NCBI GenBank assembly: GCA_963971285.1
Contig: OZ020258.1
Coordinates: forward strand, 6,076,001-6,140,000
Source: Astropecten irregularis
Taxonomy: Eukaryota > Echinodermata > Asteroidea > Paxillosida > Astropectinidae
DNA length: 64,000 bases
Reading direction: 5' to 3'
Positions 1 through 13,205 of the stretch are shown piece after piece. Positions within the stretch are counted from its first letter, which is position 1, and every line of letters starts with the position of its first letter. The translations under genes and the position numbers were made by a program. The notes below the pieces were generated by a model. It was not told the origin of the DNA, searched no databases, and worked only from the letters and a program-made list of their open reading frames with translations.

Positions 1-2700
1 CTATTAGCCCTATCCATAATTTGTTTGTTGCTGTACTTTATACAGTTACTACAGTCATACAAGCATTGCTTTTCAGATTTTTGCCTCATGTGGAAGTGTA
101 ATAGAAAATGAATACTGGGATGCATGTTTCTAAATAACACAAAACAAGAGGCTATTATATAATTATACTGGCAAAAAAGTGCAGGTAGGTTAATGACGGT
201 TTGCTGTATCTTCAATTTATTCTACTCTCGTTCCTTATAAAGTTTTATCACATCACATGCCCTTCCTTACTCTATGCTACAATGCATCACAAATTATTAC
301 AAGGCTTCATACTGTGTCCCTACAGGAGCACAGCCTGTATACAGTTATGCATGCCTGTTATGTAACAAGTAACAACTAATATGTGGGTGCAAATGTTTCG
401 TACTACCATGGAGCATGGTACTACACCCAACTTCACACTCAACACATTATGTGTTTACTGTTATGTAATGTATTTTGACACAGCAGTCGAAGAGCTCTGC
501 ACGTAACGTGACATTATATGCATGATAGTGTAACAGTTTAATCCACTGAAGCCAAAATAATTATATGAGAAGAAGGCTCAAGTGGTGATAGGTACAAAGC
601 TGGGTCAGACTTTTAATGCAGCCATATTTTACTTTTAACTAAAGAATCATTGAGCAGAGGTGAATGGCCATTGATCCAACCATTGAATCTAGTTAGCCTT
701 GCCTCCCATTATACTGAGTACAGTCTGCCTATTACTCAACAACTGAGATCTAGTACCAACTGTTATTGTACAGAATACAATTACGGGTAGAGCCACAACA
801 CAATACTGAATACTGGAACGATGGATAGGATTTCCATGCATTGAAGGTTTTCAAAAGATTACGAGAGTACAAACAACTACTACCCCTTCCATTCCAAGTA
901 AACGCTTACAAAACCCAATTGGGTCAACAGAAAGCCTTTACTGTCTGTGCAAAAATAACACTTCATTTTGTAGGAAGTAATGACACTCCCCTTCCTTGCA
1001 AAATCGTACTGACACGCCCCCTCTTTTACAGAACATGATAGACCTCGTCTTTGATGATAAACTAAATAACACACACATCTCACTTACAGTTACATGTGTA
1101 CAGACAGAGTCATATTGTTCTCCTTCCTTGCATTGTTTGCAATAATGTACGGATATCTCTCTTTTTAGCAAAACATACACGACACACCCCCTTCTTGCAC
1201 ACATAAACTGACACGCCCCTCTCCCTTGCAGAGCATGATTGCACTAACTCTTCCTTGCAAAATTATGACGAAAGTCATCTCCCTCGCACATCTTTAATTT
1301 AGAGACAAGTTGAATGTAAACAGCATAAAGCAAGTTAATAATTTAAGAAACTTTAAAGTCATGAAGTAATCTTTTTAACTGGGGGCAATCAATTCATTGG
1401 TGTTATTCAATAAGGCCTTTACGTATCTAACAGAATAATGGAAAAAAGACAGTGTATAACCAGCAATTTTTATATCGTCGGATGATCTGGCATTAAAATG
1501 GTGGGGAGGGGGCAGCAATGTAATGACTGTGGAGACATTCTGACATTTGATTTGGTCCCAAGAGACTTTGTACACCAAGAAGCAATGTGCAGGTAGGATA
1601 GCAGCATTCTTTCCTGGATTACTGTCAATGAGCAATCATTCAAATACAAACTCAATTGCTCCGTACGTAAGCATCTGTTGTTTGATTTTGTGCACGAGTG
1701 GACTTGTTTGATTTTGTGCACGAGTGGCACATGGGGATGTAGTGTGTGATATATGTGGGGGTACAGGAAGATGCAGTATCCAACTGCAGTACTGGCACTA
1801 CTGGAACTTTCCTAATGTAACATGCACATAAATGGAAAAACTTTGGCAAATGACATCTACTGTGTATGGTTCTGCACAAAGTCATAAGGAGGCCAAACAC
1901 ATTTTCAAGCATTTTTCCTGGCAAAATTAAAAATATTTCGAAATCCCAAATTCATGTTTCTTTATTTCATCTACATCACTCAAAAATTAGGCGTTGAACA
2001 ATAATGTCTTTTATCCTAAGCCTGTTTTGAATAATAGGACTAGGGGCCTACCCTTAATTCACGACAGAGTAAAACATCACACATGACATAAGGCCTAGAA
2101 TCATAATGTGCAAGTAAATTAACTTCATTAATCCAAGCCTGGAAATAAACGGAGGCCATGGCCTTTGTTGCCCTGGTTATTGGCTTCGGTGCCCCTTCAA
2201 AATGTTTCCATAGACATGATTTTCCAATGGAAGTGCCCCTTGCAATGGAAAATTGGCCTTGCCCTCACCATGTTTTAGGTGCATTCGTTTAGCTAACACG
2301 GGTCAGCCCTTACTGGGAATGGTCCTGCTATACTGCACAAAACAAGCGACAGAATGGGGAGGAGGTTGACTGGTGTCGACCCAGGGGAGCTAATTAAACG
2401 AATGCACCTATAATTTCCAGCCCTACATGTAGGCCCTAGGTCTACGTCATCTTGAAATTGTTTCAAAGAAATACTGAATATTACATATTCATAGCTATAC
2501 TTGTTAGAAAGAGCACCTTAAACAAGTTAAAGTGTTTAAAACTCCACAGCAAACAACAGAGTTTTACCGCACTCCTCCAATTATCTTAACAAATTCGAAG
2601 GCCGAAAAGTACTGAATACAACCACGCCCACCACCAAGGCCAACAACGTGGTTGAAATTCATTTAAAATATCCAAATTCCTGAAGGGGGTGCGGACCGAG
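1..2700. other. Intergenic or intronic AT-rich stretch, no supported gene
   Basis: I see no convincing exon, RNA gene or long conserved frame here. The open frames are short and lack splice context. At about 1,683-1,730 a unit of roughly 25 bp containing GATTTTGTGCACGAGTGG is duplicated head to tail. At about 2,140-2,280 lies a dispersed repeat beginning GGAAATAAACGGAGGCCA; a second, closely similar copy occurs at about 22,896-23,050. Confidence 0.6.
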
Positions 2701-2760
2701 AAATACAAATTTTTGCTTCTTTAAATAATAGTTATGACCAAGCAATGAACATGTACCAAC

Positions 2761-2821
2761 CTTTGGCAGAGTGGATAGTTTGCTCAAAGACGGAGTCCTT
2801 TTCTTGCTCACGGTCGGCCAT
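2761..2821 (-). CDS. Possible first coding exon of an unidentified minus-strand gene
   Basis: On the minus strand an ATG in a good initiation context (AAAATGGCC) opens a 20-codon frame. It begins MADREQEKDSVFEQTIHSAK and then meets a possible donor (GTTGGT). The preceding sequence looks like a 5' leader. I find no downstream partner exons between here and the left edge, so the product is unknown. The donor is weak and the exon may be spurious. If it is real, the rest of the gene lies to the left, in part outside the window. Confidence 0.25.
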
Positions 2822-3553
2822 TTTCAAAGTTACGAATTGTTCTCCCCGGCCTAGCAAACAATCACTGTCATTTCTTGGCACCTCTAAAAGTCAAACAACT
2901 TCTTCCACTTTTTTTCGGCGAAACAAGACAGAAATGTCCCAAACTTTCTTCGGTTTCTTGAAGAACTTCTACTCAAGCACCCTGTTGTTGCTGTTGCGGT
3001 GCCGAGAGGTGAGAGAAGGCCGCTTTTGAGACAACTTTTTGGTACCGGGATGGTGGTGCCAAGTTAGTTGTCAGGCCGACTTACCCCTACGGAAGTCAGG
3101 GATCGTCTGCACGGAGTGCATGCAACTTTGTGTGCAATCTGATGCACACATTACACACACGCCACCACCATCAACCACTGCAGTGCACCACCACCGCAAA
3201 AAAAAAGTCGATAACAACTAACAATTGGCCCACGGATTTACTATCATTCATCATTCATCCGTGACTACCGTCTTCGGCTTTTAGCTCCAGTATGTTTATA
3301 CTGAGGTCTCTGACTTGTGATTACCATTGTTACTTGCTTAGGCTGATTATAGGGGTTGGGCATATTTATTTTTCTACCGGTGGTGTAAATGGTGATTTTG
3401 AAGTGCATGAACAAAAATCAGCGATGGTGGTTGCCCATGTGCGGGGTCAAAGGTTACGTAGTTATGTAAACAGTGCACGCAGTCGAATCAAAGTCTACAC
3501 TTTAATCACCGTGTGAACGGTACTTAAAAAGGTCTCAAAGTGATCTAACTTAC

Positions 3554-3728
3554 CAGCGACTTGCAACACCACGCGGTCTACTAAGTCCGTCGGTTCCAGA
3601 AACCAGCGATAGTTCTCCTCGCTTTCTCCTTGTCTCTCCAAGACATCAGAGATGGTTATTCGGTCGCCATTCAGGAAGTCCATCTCGCCGTTCTGTCCCT
3701 GTGGACTAACGGATGCCGGCCCAGGTCC
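3554..3728 (-). CDS. Probable coding exon of an unidentified gene
   Basis: The minus strand encodes a compact, acidic, low-repeat frame. It includes MDFLNGDRITISDVLERQ, then EENYRWFLEPTDLVDRVV, and ends at a consensus donor (GTAAGT) at 3,553. Codon choice and composition look like genuine protein, unlike the neighbouring frames. The upstream boundary is uncertain: an acceptor could lie near 3,728 or 3,708, or the in-frame ATG at about 3,682 could be the start. I do not recognise the family. It may belong with the candidate exon at 2,761-2,821, but no junction can be proven. Confidence 0.45.
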
Positions 3729-5483
3729 ACCCCTCCCAAAAGAAGGAAACAAGAAATCAGAACTTAGATTTGTTTTGTAAAAACAGTTTTGTTATTATTG
3801 GCGGTTTACCGGCTGACCCCATGCCAGCTGAAATTCACTTTCAGCATCAAATAAACTGCATAGTTTCTCACAGCCTTCCTTCCACTGCGTCTATTCCTGA
3901 TTCGCTCTGATGCAGAAACTGGTGGAAATTTGTGCTTTCAAAGCTTATTAAAATGAGGCTCGACTGGTCGGAAAGAAAAGTTACAATACTGTTTCCAGCT
4001 TGTAATGAAATTGTCGTCTGCTTTTGTTGTAACCGTCTCCAACGATTTGGAACAGTCATGGGTAGGTTAACGAACCGTATAATATCCAACAAAAAATTGT
4101 ATAGCAACAATTTTTATACTGATTGCCATGTACGCAATCATGGTCGTTGCATGAATAAAATGTGGAGGATTGGTATACAGAACAGTGTGATCACAATAAT
4201 ACTTTTTGACGTCAAAACGTGGGTGGTATAAAGTTACGGGTCGAAAGAGTGACAATTTCTGACAAAAAAAGGCTGTATGATCCAGCTAGGCTCATGCACA
4301 TCATGTTGAGAACTAACGAAGGGGCAAAGGTTCGTAAGATAATACGTGTGGCCTATAGAGGTTTCTGCGCCTTGTCTGATGTCTGCCTTGACTTTTTAGC
4401 AGGCATGACCGCATTCAAACTCAATGTATAACTTATCCTCTGTCTAGCCCCTGTCCGCCTTTTAAACCATTGTCCTTTGAAATCCAGCAAAGAATCAAAA
4501 TCGATATTGTCGATATCACTGGCACCACAGGAAAACAACTAGTTGGGATGATCGTAAACTTTGGCCTTATCATGGTGCCATCAACAGACCAAGGGTTACG
4601 ATCATCGCAACCAGTCAAAAGCCTTCATGGTTGGTCAGTCCAAGTTGTCCGCCAGGCCCTCTTAATTTGGTTGGTGACCTCTTCGGAAGAATTTCTTGGC
4701 CATTTAGGACAAATCCAAAATGTATATTGGCCTCTAGAATTATTTTCATGTGGTTCGACATCTGCCCTTGCAGTTTTTTCGTTAATGGACCAGCGGCCGA
4801 TTTCACTAATGCTTTGCGATCATAATTTCACCAAACTCTTCGTAATTGGTACTCATTTATCGTCGGACTTTTGAATTTTTATGCATTGAGGCCCTACGTG
4901 GGATAGGCCCCCTACTATGGGTTGTCCTTCGATCGTAACTCGAGTTACGATCGATCGCAGGGCTTCGTGAAATCGACCCCGAAAAATACTGGACCTGCTG
5001 ATTGCGGAACCTTTCAATATTATTCAAAAAATGGAAAATGCATGCTGCTTTGAAAGTTTGTTAATATACGTTTTTGCTCAACTTTAAAAGTGACAGAAGC
5101 AGTCGCAAAATGTCGGTGACGTCACGTGCGTAGGATCTAGCACTACCCCCTAAAAATTGTTTTCTTCAAGCAATCTTCCATATTGCATGGCATTACAACA
5201 CTACCGTAGCAATCTTGATCTAAGCGCCCTCTACTGGTTTTATACAGCGTTTGAATGTTAAAAATAAGTCTCCAATGGGTACTCCATGGCGTGCTAATTC
5301 TACACCTTTTTCTCTAACTTGGCTAATTCGAACTCCCTTGTGTTCAGGTAATACAAAAGTTGGACAATTGGTAAATTTTCAATGATCTTTATTTTACAGC
5401 TGAACTATATAGCTTACTTGGAAAAGTCAAATTCCTACAAGTGTTATAGATGGCGGACACCACAATGAATGGCATAAGAGTTG

Positions 5484-5910
5484 GCAAGGACGACCAAAGT
5501 TTTGTGAAACATTTTAATCTTCATTGCCCAAAACAATTCACCATCTTAAAAAAGCAAAACGCAAGCCATATGTCATTGTTATTTCTTGTTCGCAACAAAA
5601 TCCAAGGCTGATCTTTTTTATTTTTTGTGGGTTTTATGTACTTATGGACTGCCATTATGGTTTACACTGTTGCAAAGCAATATAGTTTCTGCCATCAGTG
5701 GCAAGGACGACCAAAGTTTTGTGAAACTTTTTAATCTTCATTGCCCAAAACAATTCAAAATCTTAACAAAGCAAAGCGCAAGCCATGTGTCATTGTTATT
5801 TCTTGTTTTGCAACAAATTCCCCGAGTGATTATTATTTTATTTATAATGTGTGTTCTGTGTGCTTATGATTGCTATACACTAATGCAACACAATAGTTTC
5901 TGCCATATTG
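5484..5910. repeat. Tandem duplication, about 217-bp unit
   Basis: The block starting GCAAGGACGACCAAAGTTTT at about 5,484 recurs at about 5,701, an offset of about 217 bp, with a few substitutions and small gaps. Both blocks continue through a matching stretch of more than 100 bp ending near TCATTGTTATTTCTTG. The ends of both units resemble GTTTCTGCCAT. Nothing suggests coding function. Confidence 0.7.
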
Positions 5911-8900
5911 GTTGGTAAGTAAAAACTCGGGCTGTGACGTTGCAATAGAAAGGTCTTTTATGTTGCGACACAGTTTGAAGACGGATAGAACAGTCATAAT
6001 GATTTTGTAAAAACAGATCATCACAACATTCGTTGATTGAAATTAAATTTATAGATCATTGGAGAAAATGTGATGAAAACCATAATAATGGTCTGATTTT
6101 TAGGAACGATATCCGTTCTCTATTTTAAATAACCCGAATATTATGTGAGTGCTGCATGTAACTTGTATGTTTCGAAGTTCCTGATTCCTGTAATGAAGAG
6201 AGAAATCCGGTGTTGAAAAGTGCAACTGCCCCAAAACTGGGTTAAGCCTCCTACTCGTTGGTTTGGGGGTTTGGGTATAAGACAAGTAAGTTGCGTGATT
6301 TTTAAAGGCTTGCCCAAAATTAATGTGGGGCCTAATACTTGCCGTTTTCACCCACCCAAGGTGGGTCAACGTACCCAATTGTCGATGACATACGAGTTGA
6401 AGACGAGTAACAATTTGGTATACATCTCGCCTAAAATGTTTAACAAATTAAAGGTTCAATCTTTAATGATTTGGGTTGGGTAATTATACCATTATTGCAT
6501 TGGTGCATGGTAAATAAATTTAAAGTATGAGCATAGAGCTACAAACTGAGACATTTGTATTGCTGTTGATCTTGGTTAATAAATAAATAAGTAAAAATAA
6601 AATAAATAAATAAATAAACTGTTTGTATTGCTCTGTGGTATGGAGGTCCATCGCAATAATTTTGACACAGGAAAAAATAGTTGATCCGTTTCGTTTGGTC
6701 TTATAGTCTTTGGTTTTATATCCAAACCATTTTCATCCTCGGGAGCCCTGCCAAAAAAACTGTGAAAATAAATCAAAATACCAAAACCCGTAATTGTCAC
6801 CGTTTTCTCAAAAAGTAGGCACCGTCAACTGGGAAATTTACAGATGACTAAATCGACTGGTAGTAGGCCTACTGTGTATCTTACTTGATATTTAATTATT
6901 ATTTTATGCCCGTGAATCTGCCGCGCGTTTCTTTGACAAAAAAACAAAGTATGAAATTACCTAGACGCGGGATTTACTTTAAGCTATATATCGCTTTTTG
7001 GTATTTGCCGTTTTCTGAAAACTAGACCAACCCTTTCATTTTGCAAGAGCCCGTGAACGTGACGGAGTAGGCCTTCGGAGCCAGTGGCGTTCTTTCTTTT
7101 TTTTAGGTGGGTTGTTTTTTGTTGTGGGCAAAATCCTGTTATGTTGCCATAGTTTCGCCTGTTATTCTTGTGATGTTATTGTTGTCGCATATGTTGCCTG
7201 GAGTTTCGCCGATGTGCCTCCGCAATCCGGATATAAAAGTCAGTCGGTTCGATTCAATTTCAACAATTCGTGTATTTCACTTCAATCCACATCACCTCAC
7301 TTCATCTAAATCCCATTTCCAGTCACTTCAATACAAATCACATCAGTGCGCCTAATCATCCATTCCGTGTGAAAGGCATGATTTTGATTGTACATTGGAT
7401 GTGTTTTTTTTTTTAGCAGAATTAAAACTATGCCGTTGTTTTTGTTACTGCCGTTGACTAAACGTTTTCTTCATAGTTAGATACGGAACAAGTGAGATAA
7501 AATAAAGAAATGCATTGACGTATGGTACCCAACTCACAGTTTGTACATCGTGGGAACGTTCACCGTCAAGGTGCCTGACTATAAAAGCCAATGTGTAGGC
7601 GTGCGTGCAATCGGCTTAGGTCTATACATTGAAAAGAAAATACTATGACATCTAGAATCCCTATCCGCTTAAAAAGACTCACACAAAACGCCCTTTCCCC
7701 ACTGGTCGGCTATCAATATGCATTTAACAATACACGGGGAAAATGAAAAAAAAACGACGGTATTTCCTTCGAGACACAGGTGTTACATTTTCTGCGTGAT
7801 TGGGAAAACACAGCAGTTCTCCTCCCATGGTGAACTCAATACGCCTCCTACGCCGTGTATTGTGAAACTTGTCAACGTACCCTTGAACCAGCGAGCACAG
7901 AGCACGGTTTTACGCGATTTCACAATGCAACAAACGAAGAAATAAGAGCAATAAATATCCAGACTATATAACGAAATACACCGTCAGCAAAAGTAGGCTT
8001 GACTTGTCTGGAATTTCCATGCATGCTGAGCCAAAATCACATGGCACGTATTATCAGCGATGTGCATGTAGGCCTATACATACATGTACATAAACACACA
8101 TACATTATAACCTAGTTGCAATATTGTTTTGCAAAATAATACACGTGTTCCAATTTTTAAGATCTATGCCTATACTGTTAAATTCTACTCACCTAAATTA
8201 AGTATTTCCCTTGCCAGCACGTTAGCATGGTAATATCTACAAGATTTCACACAACCAGTACTATTCAGGACGGTAGGCATTGCAGGTTTATTGCACACAT
8301 GGTAGATTTAAATATGTCTTATGTTACAGGCACGCGTCGCACGTATACATAGAATTGTTTTTGAGATATAGCGTATAGCGTATGCCTACTTGTCTGTCTA
8401 TTCAACTGACTTGTTTTTGCACCATGTGCGACAGAAATCCCAGAGGGTTTTTTTTAGTCGGCATATATAGAAGGGCATATATATGATGATTCAGTTCTCT
8501 CAACTGTGCATAATAGCAAGCTGTCCCTTCGCTTGATGCCGTTGACTTCGATGCATAATAAGCCTTTGGCACCCTCACACCGCTATCCACTTCCAATTCG
8601 CGTAACAGTCAACATCACAAGATAGAGGCTGGCCAACGCTAGTTCAGGATGTCTTCATTACTATGTTCTGCTGCGAGCGGAAACTTTCATAACCTCTCAA
8701 ATGTTTTTGGCTCGATTTTTTTTCTGTGTGAGCACCTCAGTCAAACGCAATTGCTGTTTTTTTCCCTCACTCTTCAACCTTTTCGGGTTCCGAGTGAAAT
8801 TTACGCGGGTCGCATCACATGGGGTATATGCAGACTGGTATGTTTTAATCAAAACAAAATATTTGTTGTTTATTTAACGGTGTATCATGTGATTATAAAT

Positions 8901-11900
8901 GGATATGTAACTCATTTTTCTGCCCGAGCAAACTCAAGGACGACTCGAATACGCCAGAGAGTCTCCATTGGTTGTACGAGGGGCGTCAGGTAGATGACTA
9001 GACTCGATCGCTTAGCTTGATCGGGTCATCATTTCTAGGAAAACTATCGATGGAATTTTTTGAGGATTCAATTCAAGAATATTAGACACACTAAAAGTAT
9101 ATTTCACGCAGACGAGTAACATCATGTATCAATTCCACCGTAACAAAAAATTAAGACGATATTTTGGCTAATTTTCCCCTGCGTTGATTCATTGACAAAC
9201 TACATAAGACGCCACGGACTGCAGTAGGCCTACATTGTATCACTATAGTAGTGCGATTTTACTTTCAAAGATCCTCTCATCTCAAATTATAGGTATTTTT
9301 ATAGGCCCTGTGTATGGCACAAACGTTTTGACATGTATGTTTAGGTACCTCATCATAATTCATTACCTCACCGATCTACAGCATAAATTATAGCAAAACG
9401 CAATTTTAAACCAGCATTTTAATACTAATACGGATGCATGTATAGGCCCGGTTGAAACCGTGCCTGAATTACGGCTTACAGGCTCCAACGGGGGAGACAA
9501 CAATTTGTGAATTGGACAAGGTTTTTAGCTTTCACATGACCATACCTTGTCACCGAAAATTATCTTTCACTGTAGTGATCAAAATTATTCAAATTAATAT
9601 GATACTAGTTTTAACTTATAACGGAAGTTTTGGATATTGGACATTTTTATATGGAGGTTTTCTTGCACAAACGTACAAAACCGTTTCAAGAATACAAGTG
9701 CTGCAAACTCAACATCACCCAAAGTAATGACGCAAAGGCAACTTAAAAAAAGAAAAACAAGAAAAGCTGTAGGCATGTACTGTTGAGAGTATTAGAAAGG
9801 CTGAACAAAGAAAGAAAGATCTCAATTCCAAATTGTATTTGTTTTTCATTGGCTTCAGAAGTTGGACTGAATTAGTTTAGCGCTTGCCCGGGCGCCGTTT
9901 TCCCTATAGAAACGCCGCTGAGAATGCCGAACTTTTTCAACATCATTCGAAATGTAGCCTCCGAATTCCCCCACTCTGGCTTCCAAGCAATAGGCATGCT
10001 TATAATTCAACTTTACAAACATACTTGGCTATTATACCATATTCATTGAGTTTCATGATGATGAGACCGCACGTTAGGATTCTGTATACCGATTTTGACT
10101 TGTTTTAATATCAGACAAGTCGTAGACATCCGCCGATGAGGGCGTCTTCAATTTAAATGATTTGAATGACAGTGGAAAACCATGGTAAAACATAATATTC
10201 GCAGACACTCACGTGTCCTCTGTTTTGGTGTGTGGAGTAGTATTTTGTGATGTCGATAAAGGCTTTTCAAGTCTTGTTAAACTTAAGAAACCGTGTAGAA
10301 TTGCCATAGGCAAAAATCAATTGTAAACTCGTGGCAGTGACCGATTCCATTCATGCATGGTGCTGAAACCTAAAGCTCCTACAAGTAGGCCACACGTGCA
10401 TACGAAAAAAGGGGAGAAAACTTTAAATCCACATCAAACTGCATTTTACCTGATTGATGGTAGCCTTTCCTCCATTGCTTGTGATGTTTATGACTCAGAT
10501 CATTGCATCTTGTACTGGTTTCAGGGTTGGACTGATATAGGTAGCAGAAGTGGGATACCTGGGCGTTCAGTTTGAGCGCCAAAGCTCAAGGTTGCTTTGA
10601 TGGGTTTGCGGTCAAGTTGAGTGCCGAGTACCGAGGTTGTATTCTACGAATACCTTTTGTTCAAGAACAAATGGTGCTATAGTTGCCATGGACGGCCAAA
10701 TCTTCCAGAATTCTGGACTGACCGCTGGGACCAAAAACAACTTGGTAAATGATATCGCTATATAAAAAGAATATTCCACTTGCGTTTGTTATCATTTCAA
10801 AAGTACTATAGAATGTTAAAGAAACATTCCGTACAAATTGTGATTTAAATGTTCTTTAATTTTCTTCTCAAATATTTGTTGTTAACAAAAAAAAAAGCAT
10901 TGCTTTTCTAGAGATTGCCACTATAGAACATTCGTCCTGTTTCTGTATGTGCCTAGTGCCAGGCGCGGTTCTAGAACTAAACTAATATCTTTTCGGGGGG
11001 CTATAAGAGCCATCAATTTTTTTTATTATTATTATTTTTTTTTTTTGGGGGGGGGCTACATGACCCACTTATTTGGGGGAGGGGGGAACTAGAACCTTCT
11101 TCTAACACTCATTCGCTTCTGTTACGTCTTAAATATTTGGAGTAGAAAAACAGGCACATATAGCCCACACAGCACGTTTTTCATGTAATTGGCGCGTAAT
11201 AACTGAAAAATCCAGTATCTTCCGTTATTTTTGGTTCAAATGCATTTTCTTTCTAGAACCGCGCATGGTGCTTGCACGGAATTTTTAACGTTCAAAAGGC
11301 TTTGAAAAATTCAAAATGAAAGCTAAAGCTACGCTAGAATTTACATGCGAGCAACGATGCATTTCTCTAAAATCCCCAACCTTACTCCGACTTTGTTGGG
11401 TGGGTTGTACAATATACAATACCTGTAAAACAAAAATAAAACGACCAATCTTTTTTAGAAAACAAAAATGCGGACCTTGTTTTAATGAATGGAAGAAACA
11501 ACACGAATGTATCATGACAGTAATATTGGTACTGTTTTATTCACAGACTACTTCTTCTACAACCAATTTTTATATAAACATGAAACAGTGTACATGTCAG
11601 AGGACAAAGGAACAACAATTAAACCATTCTTGTCTTCCAATAATAGACTTCTTTTGTTCAAAGTTGTCCTTGAACATACAGATGTGTGTTATTGTTAAGT
11701 CTATGGAAACTTGTGTATTGAAGTACACTGACAATAGAACGGAAATCATAAAAAAAATATCAGTTTGTCAACTTAATGGACATAAAATGAAAAAAAAAAC
11801 CAGCCTTGCTAAAATAAACCTGCGCATCTGAAAATTAGTAAAAATCTGAAATTAGAATGCAATGAAAATTGTGGAGGGGCCGTGTCCGTTTGACATTTAC

Positions 11901-12240
11901 AATGGTACCAAAAACATGCTTACCAAGAGGAGATAAAAGTCAATGATTGTGTGGATTTTGTTTATCTGCCTCCAACAAAATGAACATAACATTGGATGGT
12001 GACAGAATATAACCCCTGATAGTGTGAGGGGTGCAAGGGCTGAGACGGTTCAAGTGGAAACACAATGTTGGTTCAAAGCACAAAAAATGCACAGTGCTGT
12101 GATTTTAACCCTTGCCCAGGGGCCCCAGAGACATACACACTTAACATGCTATGCTGGGTGTGTACAATGTACACATAGCACAAACATTCTTGACGGGTTC
12201 CCATGGTTTCCCCCTCAGCAGTCAATAAGCCATTTGCGAC

Positions 12241-12586
12241 TTAAAGGTACAAAAAAGCATTTGTAACATTTCCAGACAGAAATGTTCACAGATTTACCTA
12301 TAACTTTCAGGGTATGAAGAAACATACCTTTAAAATATTTCCAGCTAAAATGGTGTATTTATCCAGAAATTTGTAAAACAACAACCGAAAAGTTTTGATC
12401 ATGAGGTAAGATCAAAACCATTCTTTATGTTTTATATTAAGAAAAAATTGAGTCAGGTTGTTGCAATTTTCTCGTCGACTCAAATTTTCAGAGACTTATC
12501 ATTTCAAGTACCGGTACATGTTGGATTTAATAGAAAAAGTGTGATTGCTGTTCTGTGACCTTTACCAATTGTGTATATACCTTTAA
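12241..12586. mobile_element. TTAA-flanked MITE
   Basis: The element is bounded by TTAA on both sides, with imperfect inverted ends (AAAGGTAC... and ...GTATATACCTTT). The interior shares the AACATACCTTTAAAATATTTCCA and ATGGTGTATTTATCCAGAAAT segments with copies near 13,552 and 37,640. TTAA target duplications are typical of piggyBac-type transposition. No coding capacity is visible, so it would be non-autonomous. Confidence 0.55.
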
Positions 12587-13205
12587 ATCTGAGTAGTATC
12601 TGACACAAAGACTTCTTTCATTGCACATACCAGTAAACTCCCCAGTTTGAGTTCCCTGACTAAAGACTCTAATGCTTTATCACATGATTTGGGGCAAGCT
12701 TTTGCATAGTGATACCCATTTCTGGAATGGACTGGTTCCTTTGTGCCATTCTTATCCATTATGAACAGTGCATTGGTGCAAGACATCTGTCATGTGATAC
12801 TATAACAACAGTATGGAGAATTCAGGTTTTGATGTTTACATACAGTGAAAGAATTCAGTGTACCAGATATTGTTCAATTTAAACTTGCGAAAGGCTTATT
12901 GACCAGCAATCAAAGTTAGTATATAAGATAGATATAAATAGTTTTATAATACAGTACATATTTTAAACCAAACATAACTGTCCTGTGTTGAATGATTTAT
13001 GGAGAAAGTACCATTGAAGACTATTTCATGTTTGATGTAGAAAAGAAACAGAACTAAGTATTCCACATCAAATAGTTGTTGACTGCCAAGCCATTTTCAG
13101 CAGAAAGCAAAGCGTACGATATGCATGCGACTGTTTCATGTTTAATGCGGTGGAGAGATCTTTCCAATCAGGTCTGACTGTGTGTGTGTGTGTAGGGAAC
13201 AGCGG

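Larger units (their letters stand above)
3760..13200. other. Long stretch without a supported gene; repeats only
   Basis: No frame here has recognisable protein similarity. Contents I can support are: a palindromic fragment at about 4,905-4,980 of the family also at 20,270-20,400; a two-unit tandem duplication at 5,484-5,910; half of a TTAA-type MITE at about 6,790-6,965; a short inverted-repeat element at about 10,961-11,266 with GCGCGGTTCTAGAA ends; and a TTAA-flanked MITE at 12,241-12,586. The longest open frame (171 codons at 11,316-11,831) is AT-rich and cysteine/lysine-biased and looks like chance. The 3' UTR of EIF3E should lie just left of 13,206. Confidence 0.55.

Noticed and set aside
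4470-4874. 134-codon plus-strand frame and overlapping minus-strand frames
   Set aside because: No family resemblance, frames on both strands are comparable in length, and no splice context. It could be an old repeat fragment but I cannot show it.
11316-11831. Longest plus-strand open frame outside known genes (171 codons)
   Set aside because: AT-rich with lysine, cysteine and threonine bias, no recognised motif, no splice partners; looks like chance.
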